Shown: positions 17,560 through 27,542 of the stretch, piece after piece | Position numbering within the stretch: the stretch's first letter is position 1 | How the letters are laid out: each line of letters starts with the position of its first letter | Assembly: GCA_017428055.1 (NCBI GenBank) | Contig: JAFRRN010000078.1 | Coordinates: 45,261-109,260, forward strand | From: Prevotella sp. | GTDB lineage: Bacteria > Bacteroidota > Bacteroidia > Bacteroidales > Bacteroidaceae | Reading direction: 5' to 3' | DNA: 64,000 nt | Notes under the pieces: model-generated | What the model was told of the DNA's origin: nothing | What the model saw: only the letters and a program-made list of their open reading frames with translations | The model's database searches: none | Made by a program: the position numbers and the translations under genes

Positions 17560-18978
17560 TCATTTTTGCCTCGAAAAGCTCAATCCAAGGAAAGTGAGTA
17601 AGCCATTCAACATCAATAATTCATAGCCAAAATGATAACCCATAGTCGCCCCCACCAACTTGTCTAAACCTAAGCACAACAAAGGCGATGCCACGGCAAT
17701 GAATGGCACGATGCGGTCGTTTACCTTACGGCGTGTCAACAGGCCGAAGGCAAACAGTCCTAACAGCGGTCCATACGTGTAGGAGCAGATGACATAGATG
17801 GCATCGATGACGCTCGGGGAGTTGACCAGCCGAAACAAGAGGATAAACACCACAAACGCGCAAGCCATGCCCACATGCGCTTGTCGCCGCAACCGCTCGT
17901 CATGGGGTCGTTGGCGGATGTCCACACAATAGCTTGTAGTCATGGAAGTCAATGCCGAGTCGGCACTGGAGAAAGACGCTGCCACGATGCCCAAGGTGAA
18001 CAAGACCAACACGGCACTGCCCAACTTCCCCGTGGCGGCGAACATCGGCAGCAGCTCATCGCCCGCTTGTGGCAGGGGAATGCCCTGCCGCTCTGCCAGC
18101 AAGGAGAGCATGACACCCAATGTCAGGAACAACAAGTTGGCAGGGACAAACGCCACGCCATACGTACACATGTCTTTCTGCGCCTCGCGCAACGTCTTGC
18201 ATGTCAAGTTCTTCTGCATCATGTCTTGGTCAAGGCCTGTCATGACGATGACTATAAAGATGCCGCTGATAAACTGTTTCCAGAAATATTGCTTGTCTAC
18301 CCAATCGTCAAAAACGAATATACGACTGCGCCCATCGGCAGCAACAGCCTGGAACGCCTCGCCAAGTCCCATGCCGAGGGCTTGGGCAGTATGGTAGATG
18401 ATCAAGAGAAGTGCCGTGAACATGCAAACCGTCTGCAACGAGTCAGTCCATACCAACGTCTTGATGCCGCCCCGATGGGTATAGAGCCATATCAATGCTA
18501 CCATGCACACGACGGTAACGGGGAACGGGATGCCCATGCCATCCAACACGAAACGCTGCAAGATGATGCACACCACATAGAAGCGCACGGCAGCACCCGT
18601 CATCTTGGAAAGGAGGAAGAACGATGCTCCCGTCTTGTAGCTCCTCTCCCCCAGCCTCTTCTGCAAGAACGTGTAGATAGTTGTGAGGTTATACTTATAA
18701 TAGACGGGCAACAAGAGGAATGCCACCGCCATATATCCGAGGATAAAACCCAAGCAAGTCTGCATGTAAGCCATGCCGCTGACATTCACCATTCCAGGCA
18801 CCGAGACGAAAGTCACGCCAGAGATGGATGCCCCCACCATGCCAAACGCCACCATGTACCAAGGCGACCGCCTGTTGGCACGGTAAAAGGTCTCATTGTC
18901 AGAGCCGCGTGATGTTACCCTGCTGAATAAGAGCAAGATGCCGAAATAGACGATTATCGTAATGAGGATCATGGGCAT
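17560..18978 (-). CDS. Sodium:solute symporter (SSS family)
   Basis: A 472-residue protein made largely of hydrophobic segments, about thirteen as expected for the family. It starts MPMILITIIVYFGILLLF. Landmarks are the substrate/sodium site region GMVGASISGVTFVSVPG, the GGIKTLVWTDSLQT block (typical WTD..Q motif) and the late ASFSSADSALTSMTTS segment, where the Ser pair contributes to sodium binding. The substrate is not evident. It may be a sialic acid, sugar acid or amino acid type; the divergent alginate-lyase-like gene makes a uronate possible but unproven. The gene is divergent from that lyase and the two share a 150-base promoter region. Confidence 0.92.
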   Translation of the reverse strand: MPMILITIIVYFGILLLFSRVTSRGSDNETFYRANRRSPWYMVAFGMVGASISGVTFVSVPGMVNVSGMAYMQTCLGFILGYMAVAFLLLPVYYKYNLTTIYTFLQKRLGERSYKTGASFFLLSKMTGAAVRFYVVCIILQRFVLDGMGIPFPVTVVCMVALIWLYTHRGGIKTLVWTDSLQTVCMFTALLLIIYHTAQALGMGLGEAFQAVAADGRSRIFVFDDWVDKQYFWKQFISGIFIVIVMTGLDQDMMQKNLTCKTLREAQKDMCTYGVAFVPANLLFLTLGVMLSLLAERQGIPLPQAGDELLPMFAATGKLGSAVLVLFTLGIVAASFSSADSALTSMTTSYCVDIRQRPHDERLRRQAHVGMACAFVVFILLFRLVNSPSVIDAIYVICSYTYGPLLGLFAFGLLTRRKVNDRIVPFIAVASPLLCLGLDKLVGATMGYHFGYELLMLNGLLTFLGLSFSRQK

Positions 18979-19031
18979 GGCACAGTGTCATTCATATTCA
19001 TCTTTGTCACTTTGAATCATTCATTAGGCTG

Positions 19032-19039
19032 CAAAAGTA
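19032..19039 (-). promoter_or_regulatory. -7 element TACTTTTG for the symporter gene
   Basis: TACTTTTG on the minus strand, 53 bases before the symporter ATG, within the divergent region shared with the lyase gene. Confidence 0.5.
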
Positions 19040-19093
19040 CACAAAAACTCTTATTTATACGAACAAAGGGATGGTATTCTCGATATTTTTCTT

Positions 19094-19101
19094 TACATTT
19101 G
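19094..19101 (+). promoter_or_regulatory. -7 element TACATTTG for the lyase gene
   Basis: TACATTTG lies 27 bases before the ATG at 19129 and fits TAnnTTTG. Confidence 0.55.
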
Positions 19102-19128
19102 CAACATCAAACATTATCTATCAACCTC

Positions 19129-22100
19129 ATGAAACATTACGCTACGACATGGCTTTTGGCATGGGCGATGGCTTGGATTGCCCCCCCAACATTAAAAGCA
19201 CAAGAAAACGACTTATTGCTGCATTATGACTTCACCACGGTATCCGGCACGAATGTCGGCGACCGCTCGCCATCGGGCATCACCGCCAAGCTGGTGAACA
19301 ATGCCAAGGTGGAGCAGATGGGGAAATTCCATGTCTTGAACCTCGGCACGTCCAATGGCTACCTCGATATGACAGCCAAGGCTGGCACTGTGTTTAAGGC
19401 AGTTGACGATTATGCCATCTCGACATATTACCTTGTTGACAAGAATGCATCTCTCAACGGCAACGGCTATTTCTTATGGGCATTCTCCACACAAGCGGCG
19501 TGTGGCAGCGGCGACGGCAAGTATTCCGCCTACCGGCTCAATGCGCAACGCTATGCCACCTCCACGGGTGGATATTCCAACGAGAGTGGCATACAGATAG
19601 GCTCGGCATCTGCCAAAGGACAATGGATCCATGTCGCGTACACGGAGAAGGAGGGCGTGGGAACCCTCTATATCAATGGCGAAGCCATCGGCACCCTCAC
19701 ATCCATGCCCCGCAACAAAACGAATTACGGCACAGCCTCAGTACCATATTGCTGGCTGGGCCGTGCGCCCTTCAGCGGCGACAATTATCTGCAACAGACA
19801 TTGGTTGCCGACTTCCGCCTTTATGGTAGGTCGCTCAGCGAGGACGAGGTGAGAATCTTGGCTGCCGGATGCGAGCAGTTGGAATATGAATACTATCATG
19901 GCAATCCCGGCGATGCCACCGCCCTGAATGCCGCCATCAAGGAGGCACAGGAGGCACTGGCACAGGCTGACGTTTATCTGTCTGGTGCCGTTGCCGACTT
20001 AGAGGACATGGTATTGCAAGCGCAGGGCATGGTGTCGAATGGCAATTATAGCCAAGTGGCGTATGATGAGATGTTGACCCAACTGAAAAATGCCATCACC
20101 ACCATGAGAGCCACGGCGGGCTTGTCGTTTGATTACACCCAGGCGACTGACGCTTACGACACCGAGCGGGGCTTCATACACCCCGGTGGCTTGCATACAC
20201 AGGCCGACTTCGACCGCATCAAACGGCAATTGGCAGAGGGGAACCCAAAAGTGACCACCGCCTACAACATCCTGAAAAACGCGGAATATGCACAGCCGTC
20301 CATCGCGACATGGCCCGTGGAGACCATCGTCCGTGGCGGAACGGGGCAGAACTACATCAACGCCGCCCGCGGCGCCACGATGGCATACCAAAATGCACTG
20401 CGCTGGAAAATCGAGGGCAACAGGGATTGCGCCGCCGGTGCCGTGCGCATCCTCATGCAATGGGCCAACACCTGCAAGCTGGTGAGCGGCGACAGCAACT
20501 GGGCTTTGGCGGCAGGACTCTATGGCTATCAGTTTGCGCAGGCCGCCGAGTTGGTACGCGACTACGAGGGATGGTCGAAATCGCAATTCGAGAAGTTCAA
20601 GCAATGGATGCTCACCGTATGGTACCCCGGCAATATCCACTTCCTCCGCGCCCGTAACGGAACATGGGAGAACTACGTGGGTAACCAAGGGGGCATCCGC
20701 CCTGGCCACTATTGGAGCAACTGGCCACTATGCAACGTGCTGGCAGTATTGAGCATCGGCATCCTGTGCGACGATGTCTTTATCTACAACCAAGGACTCT
20801 CTTTCATGAAATACGACCAAGTGGGAACATTCAAGAACCCACGCACCGCCAACCCCATATTGAACGACGGATGCACGGAGTTCATCGGGAACTTCGTCGT
20901 CACCACACAGAAGTCAAACCTCGAAACGGGAGCATACGGCGAACTGGGGCAGATGAACGAGAGCGGAAGGGACGGCGGACACTCCTCAATGGCACTCGGC
21001 TTGGCGGTAGACATCTGCAAGACGGCATGGAACCAGGGCGACGACCTCTTCTCATACATGAACAACCGGATGGCGGCGGGCATAGAGTTCCAAGCGGCAT
21101 GTACGCAAAACGTGCAAGGGTTGCCATGGACAAACTATAAATATGTGGACTGCCGGACGGCCTGGCACAACGGCTGGCTGATGGAAGGACCGGCAGAACC
21201 TGCCGAGGTGCGCCCCTATTGGGCAACGGTGATTGGCCACTACGAGGGCGTGAAAGGCGTGAGGATGCCGTTCTCAGAGAAAGCATACGAACAGATGGGC
21301 ATCGACGCGGGAGGCATGGGCAGCGCGAGTGGCGGTTATGACCATTTGGGGTATTCGGTCCTGACCAACACCTACGACGAGCAATTGGCTTCCGCAGACA
21401 AAGTACCCACGTTCCTCTCACCACGGATGGAATACGATGGGAAAGTGATTGAACACAACGAACTAGGCGGATTGACCAACACATACGTCGTGACAAAGAC
21501 CAATGCCCTGCCCACAGGCAAGACCGTTAGGCTGATGCCACAACTACCCAAGGGCGCAGAGGACACGGGGCTATGGCAATGGAACACGGGAGAGACCACC
21601 AAGGACATCACCATCTCCACGGACAAGAGCTTCATCTACCGCGTCACCTACACCAACCAACATGGCATTGAGAGCCAACTGGCGTTCTCCATCGCCGTGG
21701 CGGGAGACTGCGCACCAACGCCCTCCGTCAACACGACCATCTCTTACAATGGCTCGACCTATACGAATGTAGACAGCATCACGGTGTTCTATGGCGAGAC
21801 CGTCACGCTCGGCATATCAGGAGTGGGGGGCTACGAGACATACCTTTGGGACAATGGCAAGACGACATCGAGCATCACGACATCGCCCATCGTGCGTGGG
21901 CGAGACTTCACCGTGGCATACATCGGCCAAGGCGGGGCAAGGACGCTGCGCACATTCCATGTAGGCGTGAAATACACCCGCCCTGACTTCTCCGTCAACG
22001 GCATCACCTATAAGGACAGCGTAAAGGTATTGGCAGAGCCGGGCGACAAGGTGGTGATTGGCCCATACGTGCCAGAGACGCTCCCCGGCGTGTCATACCA

Positions 22101-22788
22101 ATGGAGCGACGGCTGCCAAGGGCGTACCATCACCATCGATGACGCCAAGGAGTCGGGCACGTACACTTTGGACATGACGGTGAATGGGCAAGCGATGCAA
22201 TATGTCTATATGGTGTTTGTGAAAGACACGACCGAGGCATTGTTGCCAACGGGCAATTACATCATCCGCCATGTCTACACCGACACGTATATGACCAACA
22301 TGGGATTGAAGAAACTCATCGGCTTCACGCCATTGGAAGGAGAGGCGGGAAGTGATGTGCAACAATGGTTTGTCAACGACCCCGCCGAGAATGGACAATA
22401 CGACATTCGCTCACTAACGGACAGCTCGTATGTGAGCCTTGCCTACGTCACCTATGCTACCAACACCCGCGCACCCATGCGCCTCGCCCATGCGGCAGGC
22501 TCCAACTACTACTCCATCTACACCCGCTCCGGGCGATACCTGCTCGTAGATGACGACCTGACGGTCAGTTATGCCGACAACAAGGGACTCACCGACTATC
22601 CCTTTGAGTTCATTCCCATGAAAGACGTGCCACAGGGCATCATCCCACCCCATGCCGACGGTGTAAGCGCGAAGACCGAATGGTTCACCCCATCGGGCAT
22701 CAAGACGACAAACGGACAGGCGGGATTGGTCATCGAACGGAAGACATATCCCGACGGGAGAATAACCATCAGCAAAATACGGAGATGA
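19129..22788 (+). CDS. Multidomain alginate-lyase-family polysaccharide enzyme
   Basis: A 1219-residue exported protein from the ATG at 19129, which gives a signal peptide (MKHYATTWLLAWAMAWIAPP) and follows a TACATTTG element. Residues about 30-240 are a LamG/concanavalin-like domain (DLLLHYDFTTVSGTNVGDRS, VADFRLYGRSLSEDEVR). A helical segment follows (about 250-330). The alginate-lyase-like toroid runs about 340-740, with GLHTQADFDRIKRQLAEGNP, a central NESGRDGGHSSM catalytic-type loop with conserved Asn and His, and a Tyr-rich WTNYKYVD segment. Two or three Ig/PKD-like beta repeats follow, and the C-terminal PSGIKTTNGQ..GRITISKIRR resembles a Bacteroidota secretion tail. Uronate-containing glycans are the likely target; alginate itself is unproven. 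The stop overlaps the next start by four bases. Confidence 0.85.
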   Translation: MKHYATTWLLAWAMAWIAPPTLKAQENDLLLHYDFTTVSGTNVGDRSPSGITAKLVNNAKVEQMGKFHVLNLGTSNGYLDMTAKAGTVFKAVDDYAISTYYLVDKNASLNGNGYFLWAFSTQAACGSGDGKYSAYRLNAQRYATSTGGYSNESGIQIGSASAKGQWIHVAYTEKEGVGTLYINGEAIGTLTSMPRNKTNYGTASVPYCWLGRAPFSGDNYLQQTLVADFRLYGRSLSEDEVRILAAGCEQLEYEYYHGNPGDATALNAAIKEAQEALAQADVYLSGAVADLEDMVLQAQGMVSNGNYSQVAYDEMLTQLKNAITTMRATAGLSFDYTQATDAYDTERGFIHPGGLHTQADFDRIKRQLAEGNPKVTTAYNILKNAEYAQPSIATWPVETIVRGGTGQNYINAARGATMAYQNALRWKIEGNRDCAAGAVRILMQWANTCKLVSGDSNWALAAGLYGYQFAQAAELVRDYEGWSKSQFEKFKQWMLTVWYPGNIHFLRARNGTWENYVGNQGGIRPGHYWSNWPLCNVLAVLSIGILCDDVFIYNQGLSFMKYDQVGTFKNPRTANPILNDGCTEFIGNFVVTTQKSNLETGAYGELGQMNESGRDGGHSSMALGLAVDICKTAWNQGDDLFSYMNNRMAAGIEFQAACTQNVQGLPWTNYKYVDCRTAWHNGWLMEGPAEPAEVRPYWATVIGHYEGVKGVRMPFSEKAYEQMGIDAGGMGSASGGYDHLGYSVLTNTYDEQLASADKVPTFLSPRMEYDGKVIEHNELGGLTNTYVVTKTNALPTGKTVRLMPQLPKGAEDTGLWQWNTGETTKDITISTDKSFIYRVTYTNQHGIESQLAFSIAVAGDCAPTPSVNTTISYNGSTYTNVDSITVFYGETVTLGISGVGGYETYLWDNGKTTSSITTSPIVRGRDFTVAYIGQGGARTLRTFHVGVKYTRPDFSVNGITYKDSVKVLAEPGDKVVIGPYVPETLPGVSYQWSDGCQGRTITIDDAKESGTYTLDMTVNGQAMQYVYMVFVKDTTEALLPTGNYIIRHVYTDTYMTNMGLKKLIGFTPLEGEAGSDVQQWFVNDPAENGQYDIRSLTDSSYVSLAYVTYATNTRAPMRLAHAAGSNYYSIYTRSGRYLLVDDDLTVSYADNKGLTDYPFEFIPMKDVPQGIIPPHADGVSAKTEWFTPSGIKTTNGQAGLVIERKTYPDGRITISKIRR

Positions 22789-23627
22789 AAAAGCATTTAT
22801 TGACAACGCTCCTCATGGCTCTTGCCATGACGACCTACGCCCAACAACTATACGTGGGCACATATAATATAAGGTATAAGAACAACGACGACTCTATCCA
22901 CGGCAACGCCTGGACGAAACGATGCCAAGTGATGTGCGACCAAATCAACTTCGAGTCGCCCGACATCCTTGGCACACAAGAAGTGTTGGTGGGGCAGCTA
23001 CACGACATGCTCGCCCGCCTCGACGGCTATGCCTACATCGGCGTGGGGCGCGACGACGGCAAGGAGGCGGGCGAATATGCCGCCATCTTCTACAAGAAAG
23101 ACCGCATCAAGCTCTTGGACAGCGGCCATTTCTGGCTCAACGAGACGCCCGACACCCCCGCTTTGGGATGGGATGCCGCCTGCATCCGCATCTGCACATG
23201 GGGAAAGTTCAAGGACTTGCGAACCAAAAGGAAGTTCTATTTCTTCAACCTCCATACAGACCACGTGGGCAAGGTGGCACGGAAGGAGGCGGCAAGGCTC
23301 GTCATCGCCCGCATCAAGGACTTCGCCAAGGACGACCCCGTGGTGCTGACGGGCGACTTCAACGTAGACCAGACAGACGAGACATACACCATCTTCACTC
23401 AGTCGGGCATCCTCAAAGACGCATACAACCATGCCCGCATCCGATTCGCGGAAAACGGCACGTTCAACAGTTTCAAGACGGAGCGCGTCACCAACAGCCG
23501 CATCGACCACGTGTTCGTCTCACCCTCATTCAAGGTTGAGGCTTACGGCATACGCACCGACAGCTATTGGGATAACGGCAGAAGAAACCCCTCCGACCAT
23601 TATCCCGTGTTCGTCAAGTTGAAATGA
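22785..23627 (+). CDS. Exported endonuclease/exonuclease/phosphatase family protein
   Basis: A 280-residue protein whose ATG overlaps the lyase stop (ATGA), so translation is coupled. It has a signal peptide ending AQQ, then the EEP fold: VGTYNIRYKN (metal-site Asn), LGTQEVL (metal-binding Glu), LTGDFNVDQTDE (Asp/Asn pair), and the final SRIDHVFVS and SDHYPV motifs with the catalytic His. Exported Bacteroidota members act as phosphodiesterases or nucleases on unknown substrates. Its coupling with a polysaccharide lyase hints at removal of a phosphate group from the same glycan, which is inference. The family is firm. Confidence 0.9.
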   Translation: MKKHLLTTLLMALAMTTYAQQLYVGTYNIRYKNNDDSIHGNAWTKRCQVMCDQINFESPDILGTQEVLVGQLHDMLARLDGYAYIGVGRDDGKEAGEYAAIFYKKDRIKLLDSGHFWLNETPDTPALGWDAACIRICTWGKFKDLRTKRKFYFFNLHTDHVGKVARKEAARLVIARIKDFAKDDPVVLTGDFNVDQTDETYTIFTQSGILKDAYNHARIRFAENGTFNSFKTERVTNSRIDHVFVSPSFKVEAYGIRTDSYWDNGRRNPSDHYPVFVKLK

Positions 23628-23745
23628 ACTTTGTATATAGCTCTAAATAATTAACAATCTTTCATCTTTCGTTTTTAACCTTTTAGAGGCGGTGTTGGCA
23701 AAGGAAATGCGATAACATGAAAACGTCTATGACATCGTAGGATGA

Positions 23746-25755
23746 TCAATAATTCAGACATGGTCTGCCGTCGGGGCGGCAGATGTCGAACTTGAATCGG
23801 GCATTGATGGCAGGAACAGATATCTCGTAACGACTGCCGGGGAACATAGTTGGAAGAGCTATCGTTTGCATGTCGCCGTCCGCATCCTCATAGCGTAAGG
23901 TATAGCCACGAAGGGTGTATGCTGGGATGTCGTCCTTGACACGAATGCCGACTATGAGTGTGTGGTCGTCTTCTTTTGCCTCCCATACAGCTGCCAAAGA
24001 GTTTTTGTCGCGAACGGCTGTAGAGGGTTGTACCTTGTCGATTTCCACGGGACACATCAAGTCACGCAAAACGTCGTATGACGGTTTTGGCTGATGGCGA
24101 CAATCTGAGACGCCATGACGGCGGATGCGATATTTGCCCATCCCTTCCTCACCCATGTGCGTACGGTAGTCCTCAAGGCAGAAATAGATGTAACCCGTGA
24201 CGAAATCCTGCCGAGTCCATTCCTTGATATGATAAAGCATGTCATCAATGCGGCGACGGTCACCACCCACAAAGGCGGGTTCACAGAGACCATATTCAGT
24301 GATGAACAATGGCCTTTCGCCAAGGATAGGAGCAATCATCTCAAAGTAATAGGGTAATTCCTCCCGTATCTTCTTTCCACTACCATGCCATGTGCCAATA
24401 TACTCGTTCCAAGTTGGGATGTCAAGCAATAGCGAGGGGTCTTCGGATAAGTTTTGGTAGATACGGTTGCTGACGGTCTCCGCAAAGCGTGTCGGGTCTT
24501 GTTGATGGATGAAGTCACCCAATATCTTTACCGTCGCATTGTTGCCACTCACCACATTGCTCACGGCCCATGCGAAGATACAGGGATGGTTATAATGTGC
24601 TTCTATCATTTCTGACAATGTCTCTTTTGCCAATGCCAGTAATTCTGGGGTTAGCGACTTTTGCGGTTGCTGCCACCAAGACAGTTCTTCCTGTACCAAG
24701 ATGCCTAATGAGTCGAGAGCGTTAAGCATGTCCTCGCCCTGTACCCAATGGAAACGAGTGATGGTGGTGTTTAAGTCTTTCAGCATTTCTGCCGTAGCAT
24801 GGATATAGGTAGTAGGTTCAGCCATGCCATAATCGGGATGGCTACCTGGCATGGTCTCTATCCCGGGCAGCCTTACTGGTTCGCCATTGAGGACGAAGCG
24901 ATTGCCTTCGATGCGGAAACTGAGAAATCCTATCTTTCCCAAGCATACGTCGCTGAATTTCTCTCTGTCCATTACACCCACCTCAAAGTCGTATAGGGCA
25001 GGATGGTCAAAATGCCAAGGCATCACCTTGCCACAATCGATATCTGTCTCGAAAGTTCCCTGCTTGTTCGCCTCCAACACATATAGATCTTGTACAATGA
25101 CCTCTTTTGTCTCCTTGCAGCGAAGGGTCAGGGAGAATGTTGCCTTCTTTACCTTCGGCTCATTCAAACGGATGCTTACATGGGCTGTTCCCATGCTGTC
25201 CCGTTTTGAGAGGATTGGCGTGAAATGGGCATAGCGAATGCTTTTCTTTCCGCTTACATGCAAACTGACATGTCGGTAGATACCGCCATCATTCGCCCAG
25301 TCGAAAGCCCGTCGATAGGGGAAATTATAGTCAGAAAATCGATTGCAGACCTCAACGGTCAGGATATTATCCTTTCCAAACAAGGTATACCGTGTGATGT
25401 CAACAGTAAAAGGGGTATAACCTTTACCAATGTGACTACCCACCATACGGCCATTCATATAGACAATGGCATCATGATAGACAGCCTCAAACCGCACCCG
25501 CAATTGTTGGCCTTTCATCGTTTCTGGGACAAAGAGCCGTTTCTCGTACCATGCCTTGCCGGCATAGTCTTCCAATCCTTCCTCAATATTATAGGTATGA
25601 GGAACTTTCACCACCTTGGCATCAGTAGGCAATCCCGCCGAATAGTCTGCGCTATCGGCAACAAAACGCCATTCTCCGTCCAGGCTGATGTCACTCACTT
25701 GAGCATCCGCACCAATGAATGTCATCATAGAAATCATCAAGATAATCCCTCTCAT
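23746..25755 (-). CDS. GH2-family glycoside hydrolase with altered acid/base site
   Basis: A 669-residue exported protein (signal MRGIILMISMMTFIGADA). It has the GH2 order: sugar-binding jelly roll (SLDGEWRF, PHTYN, AWYEKRLFVP, YHDAIVYMNG), Ig-like domain, TIM barrel (about 285-580) and a C-terminal beta domain. The nucleophile Glu is present in FITEYG (about 487). The usual acid/base Glu, in a W..xNE motif, is replaced: here it reads AWAVSNVVSGN, with Val401 after Asn400, encoded GTG in place of GAG. RFHWVQGEDMLNALD and QEELSWW match GH2 elsewhere. It may be a weakened or binding-only paralogue, or use another acid. It sits 10 bases downstream of the double hydrolase in one operon. Family firm; activity doubtful. 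Confidence 0.88.
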   Translation of the reverse strand: MRGIILMISMMTFIGADAQVSDISLDGEWRFVADSADYSAGLPTDAKVVKVPHTYNIEEGLEDYAGKAWYEKRLFVPETMKGQQLRVRFEAVYHDAIVYMNGRMVGSHIGKGYTPFTVDITRYTLFGKDNILTVEVCNRFSDYNFPYRRAFDWANDGGIYRHVSLHVSGKKSIRYAHFTPILSKRDSMGTAHVSIRLNEPKVKKATFSLTLRCKETKEVIVQDLYVLEANKQGTFETDIDCGKVMPWHFDHPALYDFEVGVMDREKFSDVCLGKIGFLSFRIEGNRFVLNGEPVRLPGIETMPGSHPDYGMAEPTTYIHATAEMLKDLNTTITRFHWVQGEDMLNALDSLGILVQEELSWWQQPQKSLTPELLALAKETLSEMIEAHYNHPCIFAWAVSNVVSGNNATVKILGDFIHQQDPTRFAETVSNRIYQNLSEDPSLLLDIPTWNEYIGTWHGSGKKIREELPYYFEMIAPILGERPLFITEYGLCEPAFVGGDRRRIDDMLYHIKEWTRQDFVTGYIYFCLEDYRTHMGEEGMGKYRIRRHGVSDCRHQPKPSYDVLRDLMCPVEIDKVQPSTAVRDKNSLAAVWEAKEDDHTLIVGIRVKDDIPAYTLRGYTLRYEDADGDMQTIALPTMFPGSRYEISVPAINARFKFDICRPDGRPCLNY

Positions 25756-25765
25756 TTGATATTGC

Positions 25766-27394
25766 CTATTGATTACCAGTCAAGAATGATTTGATGAGTT
25801 CCATCGCTTCTGCACGTTCCTTGGGCTTGAAACCATGTCCGGCACCGGGGATGACATGCAGTCGGGCATCCTTATAAGTCTTCACGGCGCGGCGAGAGTC
25901 TTCCATCAGCACCACATGGTCGGCATCGCCTTGGACGATGAGTACGGGCTTCTGGAACTTTTTCATCGTGCGGAAGGCATCCAGCCCACGCAGTTCCTCA
26001 AAGAAACGGCGACCCATCGGCACGTTCCATAGGCGTGTGGTGTCGGGAATGTCCTCTATTTGGGGATAACGCTTGTTCCAGTTGTCTGGAATACAGAGGG
26101 CGGGATAGATAAGCACCAATTGGCTCACCTCCTTGTTCTTCTGCGCTGCCGTCAATGCCGATACCAGCCCCCCTTGGCTCTCACCGATGAGAACGATGCG
26201 ATTTGGGTCTACGTAAGGTTGGTTACGGAAATAATTGACGATGGCTCTCAGGTCGCTTTGCTCATCGAGGATAGACATGTTCATCGTGTTGGAGTCGCTG
26301 CGGCTGTTAACAGACCCACAAGGAAAGTCAAAGGCGTAGGTCATAAAGCCCAACTCTGCCAACGGACCGAAATAGTCCTGTGCAAAATGATGAGTGCCAT
26401 TGAAACCATGGCTCACGATGGCAATGGGCATTCTCCCCTCCGTTCCAATCGGGCGATTCAACACGCCGTAAATCTGTCGGTCGCCATTTTCAATCCACAG
26501 GCTGCGCGTATTATTGAAGTCGATGAAGTTCTTGGCTTTCACCGTCCAACCATCATACCCTTTGGGCGTATCGCCACAGAGGAACTGTGTGGCATTCTCT
26601 TTCTTATCCTTCAATTGCCAGTCGAGCCAGTCAATAACCATCCGCCCATAGTCGCCACCATACTTCTCGCCGTAAGTGCCACCATGCCCCGATGCGGGAT
26701 GGTCGGCAAGGCAAACGGGTACGTGGCTGATGCGGTCAAAGTCTTTTTGGGCATTCGTGTATGCCACATCACTCGGGCCGCCAACGACATACAAGATAGG
26801 CGCATGGAGCCGTGGCAAAGAGGCACGGCTGGCTCCCGCCATCTCCATGTCTCCCATGCCCGCGTTCAGGATGAGATAGGTCTTCAACCGTGGGTCGGCA
26901 GCATGGAAGAGAACCTGCGCCCCGCCACAGGAATGCCCGGCGGCGGCAATCTGCGTTGTGTCGATGATATGGTAGTAATCCGTACCTTTCGTGTCGTTCA
27001 ACTGTAGCATCAGTTCCAGTCCGTGCATCAACTCCGATGACTCCGTCTGACCTATTGGACGCTCGTTGAGGCTATCCCGCATCTCGCCAATAGCCACCAC
27101 AATGTAGCCATGCGAGGCCACTTCAGAGAGCATCCGCTCGTAACCCACGCTCGTATTTGAGCATCCTCCGTTACCAAACAGCAGCAGCGGCAGCGCCCCA
27201 CAACGGGCGTGAGCATGTAGCAAGTCCTTGGGGCGGTAAACAACAAAGTCGGCCATTGTCGCCTCTTTCACGGCAATGGCCTTGAACATGCCGGTGCCTC
27301 CCTCGTCGATGGTCTTCGTCTTGACGGGTTGGGCTACAGTCGTTACTAATCCGATAGATAGAAATGCCAGTGTCAGAATGTCTCGTTTTCTCAT
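25766..27394 (-). CDS. Fused double alpha/beta-hydrolase, exported
   Basis: A 542-residue protein with signal peptide and two full alpha/beta-hydrolase domains. The first (about 30-265) has an LLLFGNGGC oxyanion strand, the elbow GHSCGG (Ser155) and a late HPASGHGGT His region. The second (about 295-540) has AIVSHGFNGTHH, the elbow GESQGG (Ser406), VQGDADHVV (acid) and PGAGHGF (His520). Both seem complete, so this is a true two-domain enzyme and not a decayed one. The second resembles feruloyl-esterase-like or S9-type acyl hydrolases, the first polyhydroxybutyrate-depolymerase-like or acetyl-esterase-like ones. It is upstream of the GH2 gene with a 10-base gap, suggesting removal of ester groups from the GH2 substrate. 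The fold is firm; specificity is inferred. Confidence 0.85.
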   Translation of the reverse strand: MRKRDILTLAFLSIGLVTTVAQPVKTKTIDEGGTGMFKAIAVKEATMADFVVYRPKDLLHAHARCGALPLLLFGNGGCSNTSVGYERMLSEVASHGYIVVAIGEMRDSLNERPIGQTESSELMHGLELMLQLNDTKGTDYYHIIDTTQIAAAGHSCGGAQVLFHAADPRLKTYLILNAGMGDMEMAGASRASLPRLHAPILYVVGGPSDVAYTNAQKDFDRISHVPVCLADHPASGHGGTYGEKYGGDYGRMVIDWLDWQLKDKKENATQFLCGDTPKGYDGWTVKAKNFIDFNNTRSLWIENGDRQIYGVLNRPIGTEGRMPIAIVSHGFNGTHHFAQDYFGPLAELGFMTYAFDFPCGSVNSRSDSNTMNMSILDEQSDLRAIVNYFRNQPYVDPNRIVLIGESQGGLVSALTAAQKNKEVSQLVLIYPALCIPDNWNKRYPQIEDIPDTTRLWNVPMGRRFFEELRGLDAFRTMKKFQKPVLIVQGDADHVVLMEDSRRAVKTYKDARLHVIPGAGHGFKPKERAEAMELIKSFLTGNQ

Positions 27395-27423
27395 TGCTTT
27401 TGTTTATCGTTTGATTTCGATGG

Positions 27424-27431
27424 CAAAAGTA
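27424..27431 (-). promoter_or_regulatory. -7 element TACTTTTG for the hydrolase-GH2 operon
   Basis: On the minus strand TACTTTTG lies 29 bases before the ATG at 27394. Confidence 0.5.
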
Positions 27432-27542
27432 TGGAAAAAGAATGAAACCGCATTTCAATTGTGTATCTTTATATTGAACTTATGTATCATTTTTTCGATA
27501 ATAGGTGTTTCCCGCTCGTCAAGGTTGACAGTTACGGGAGTC

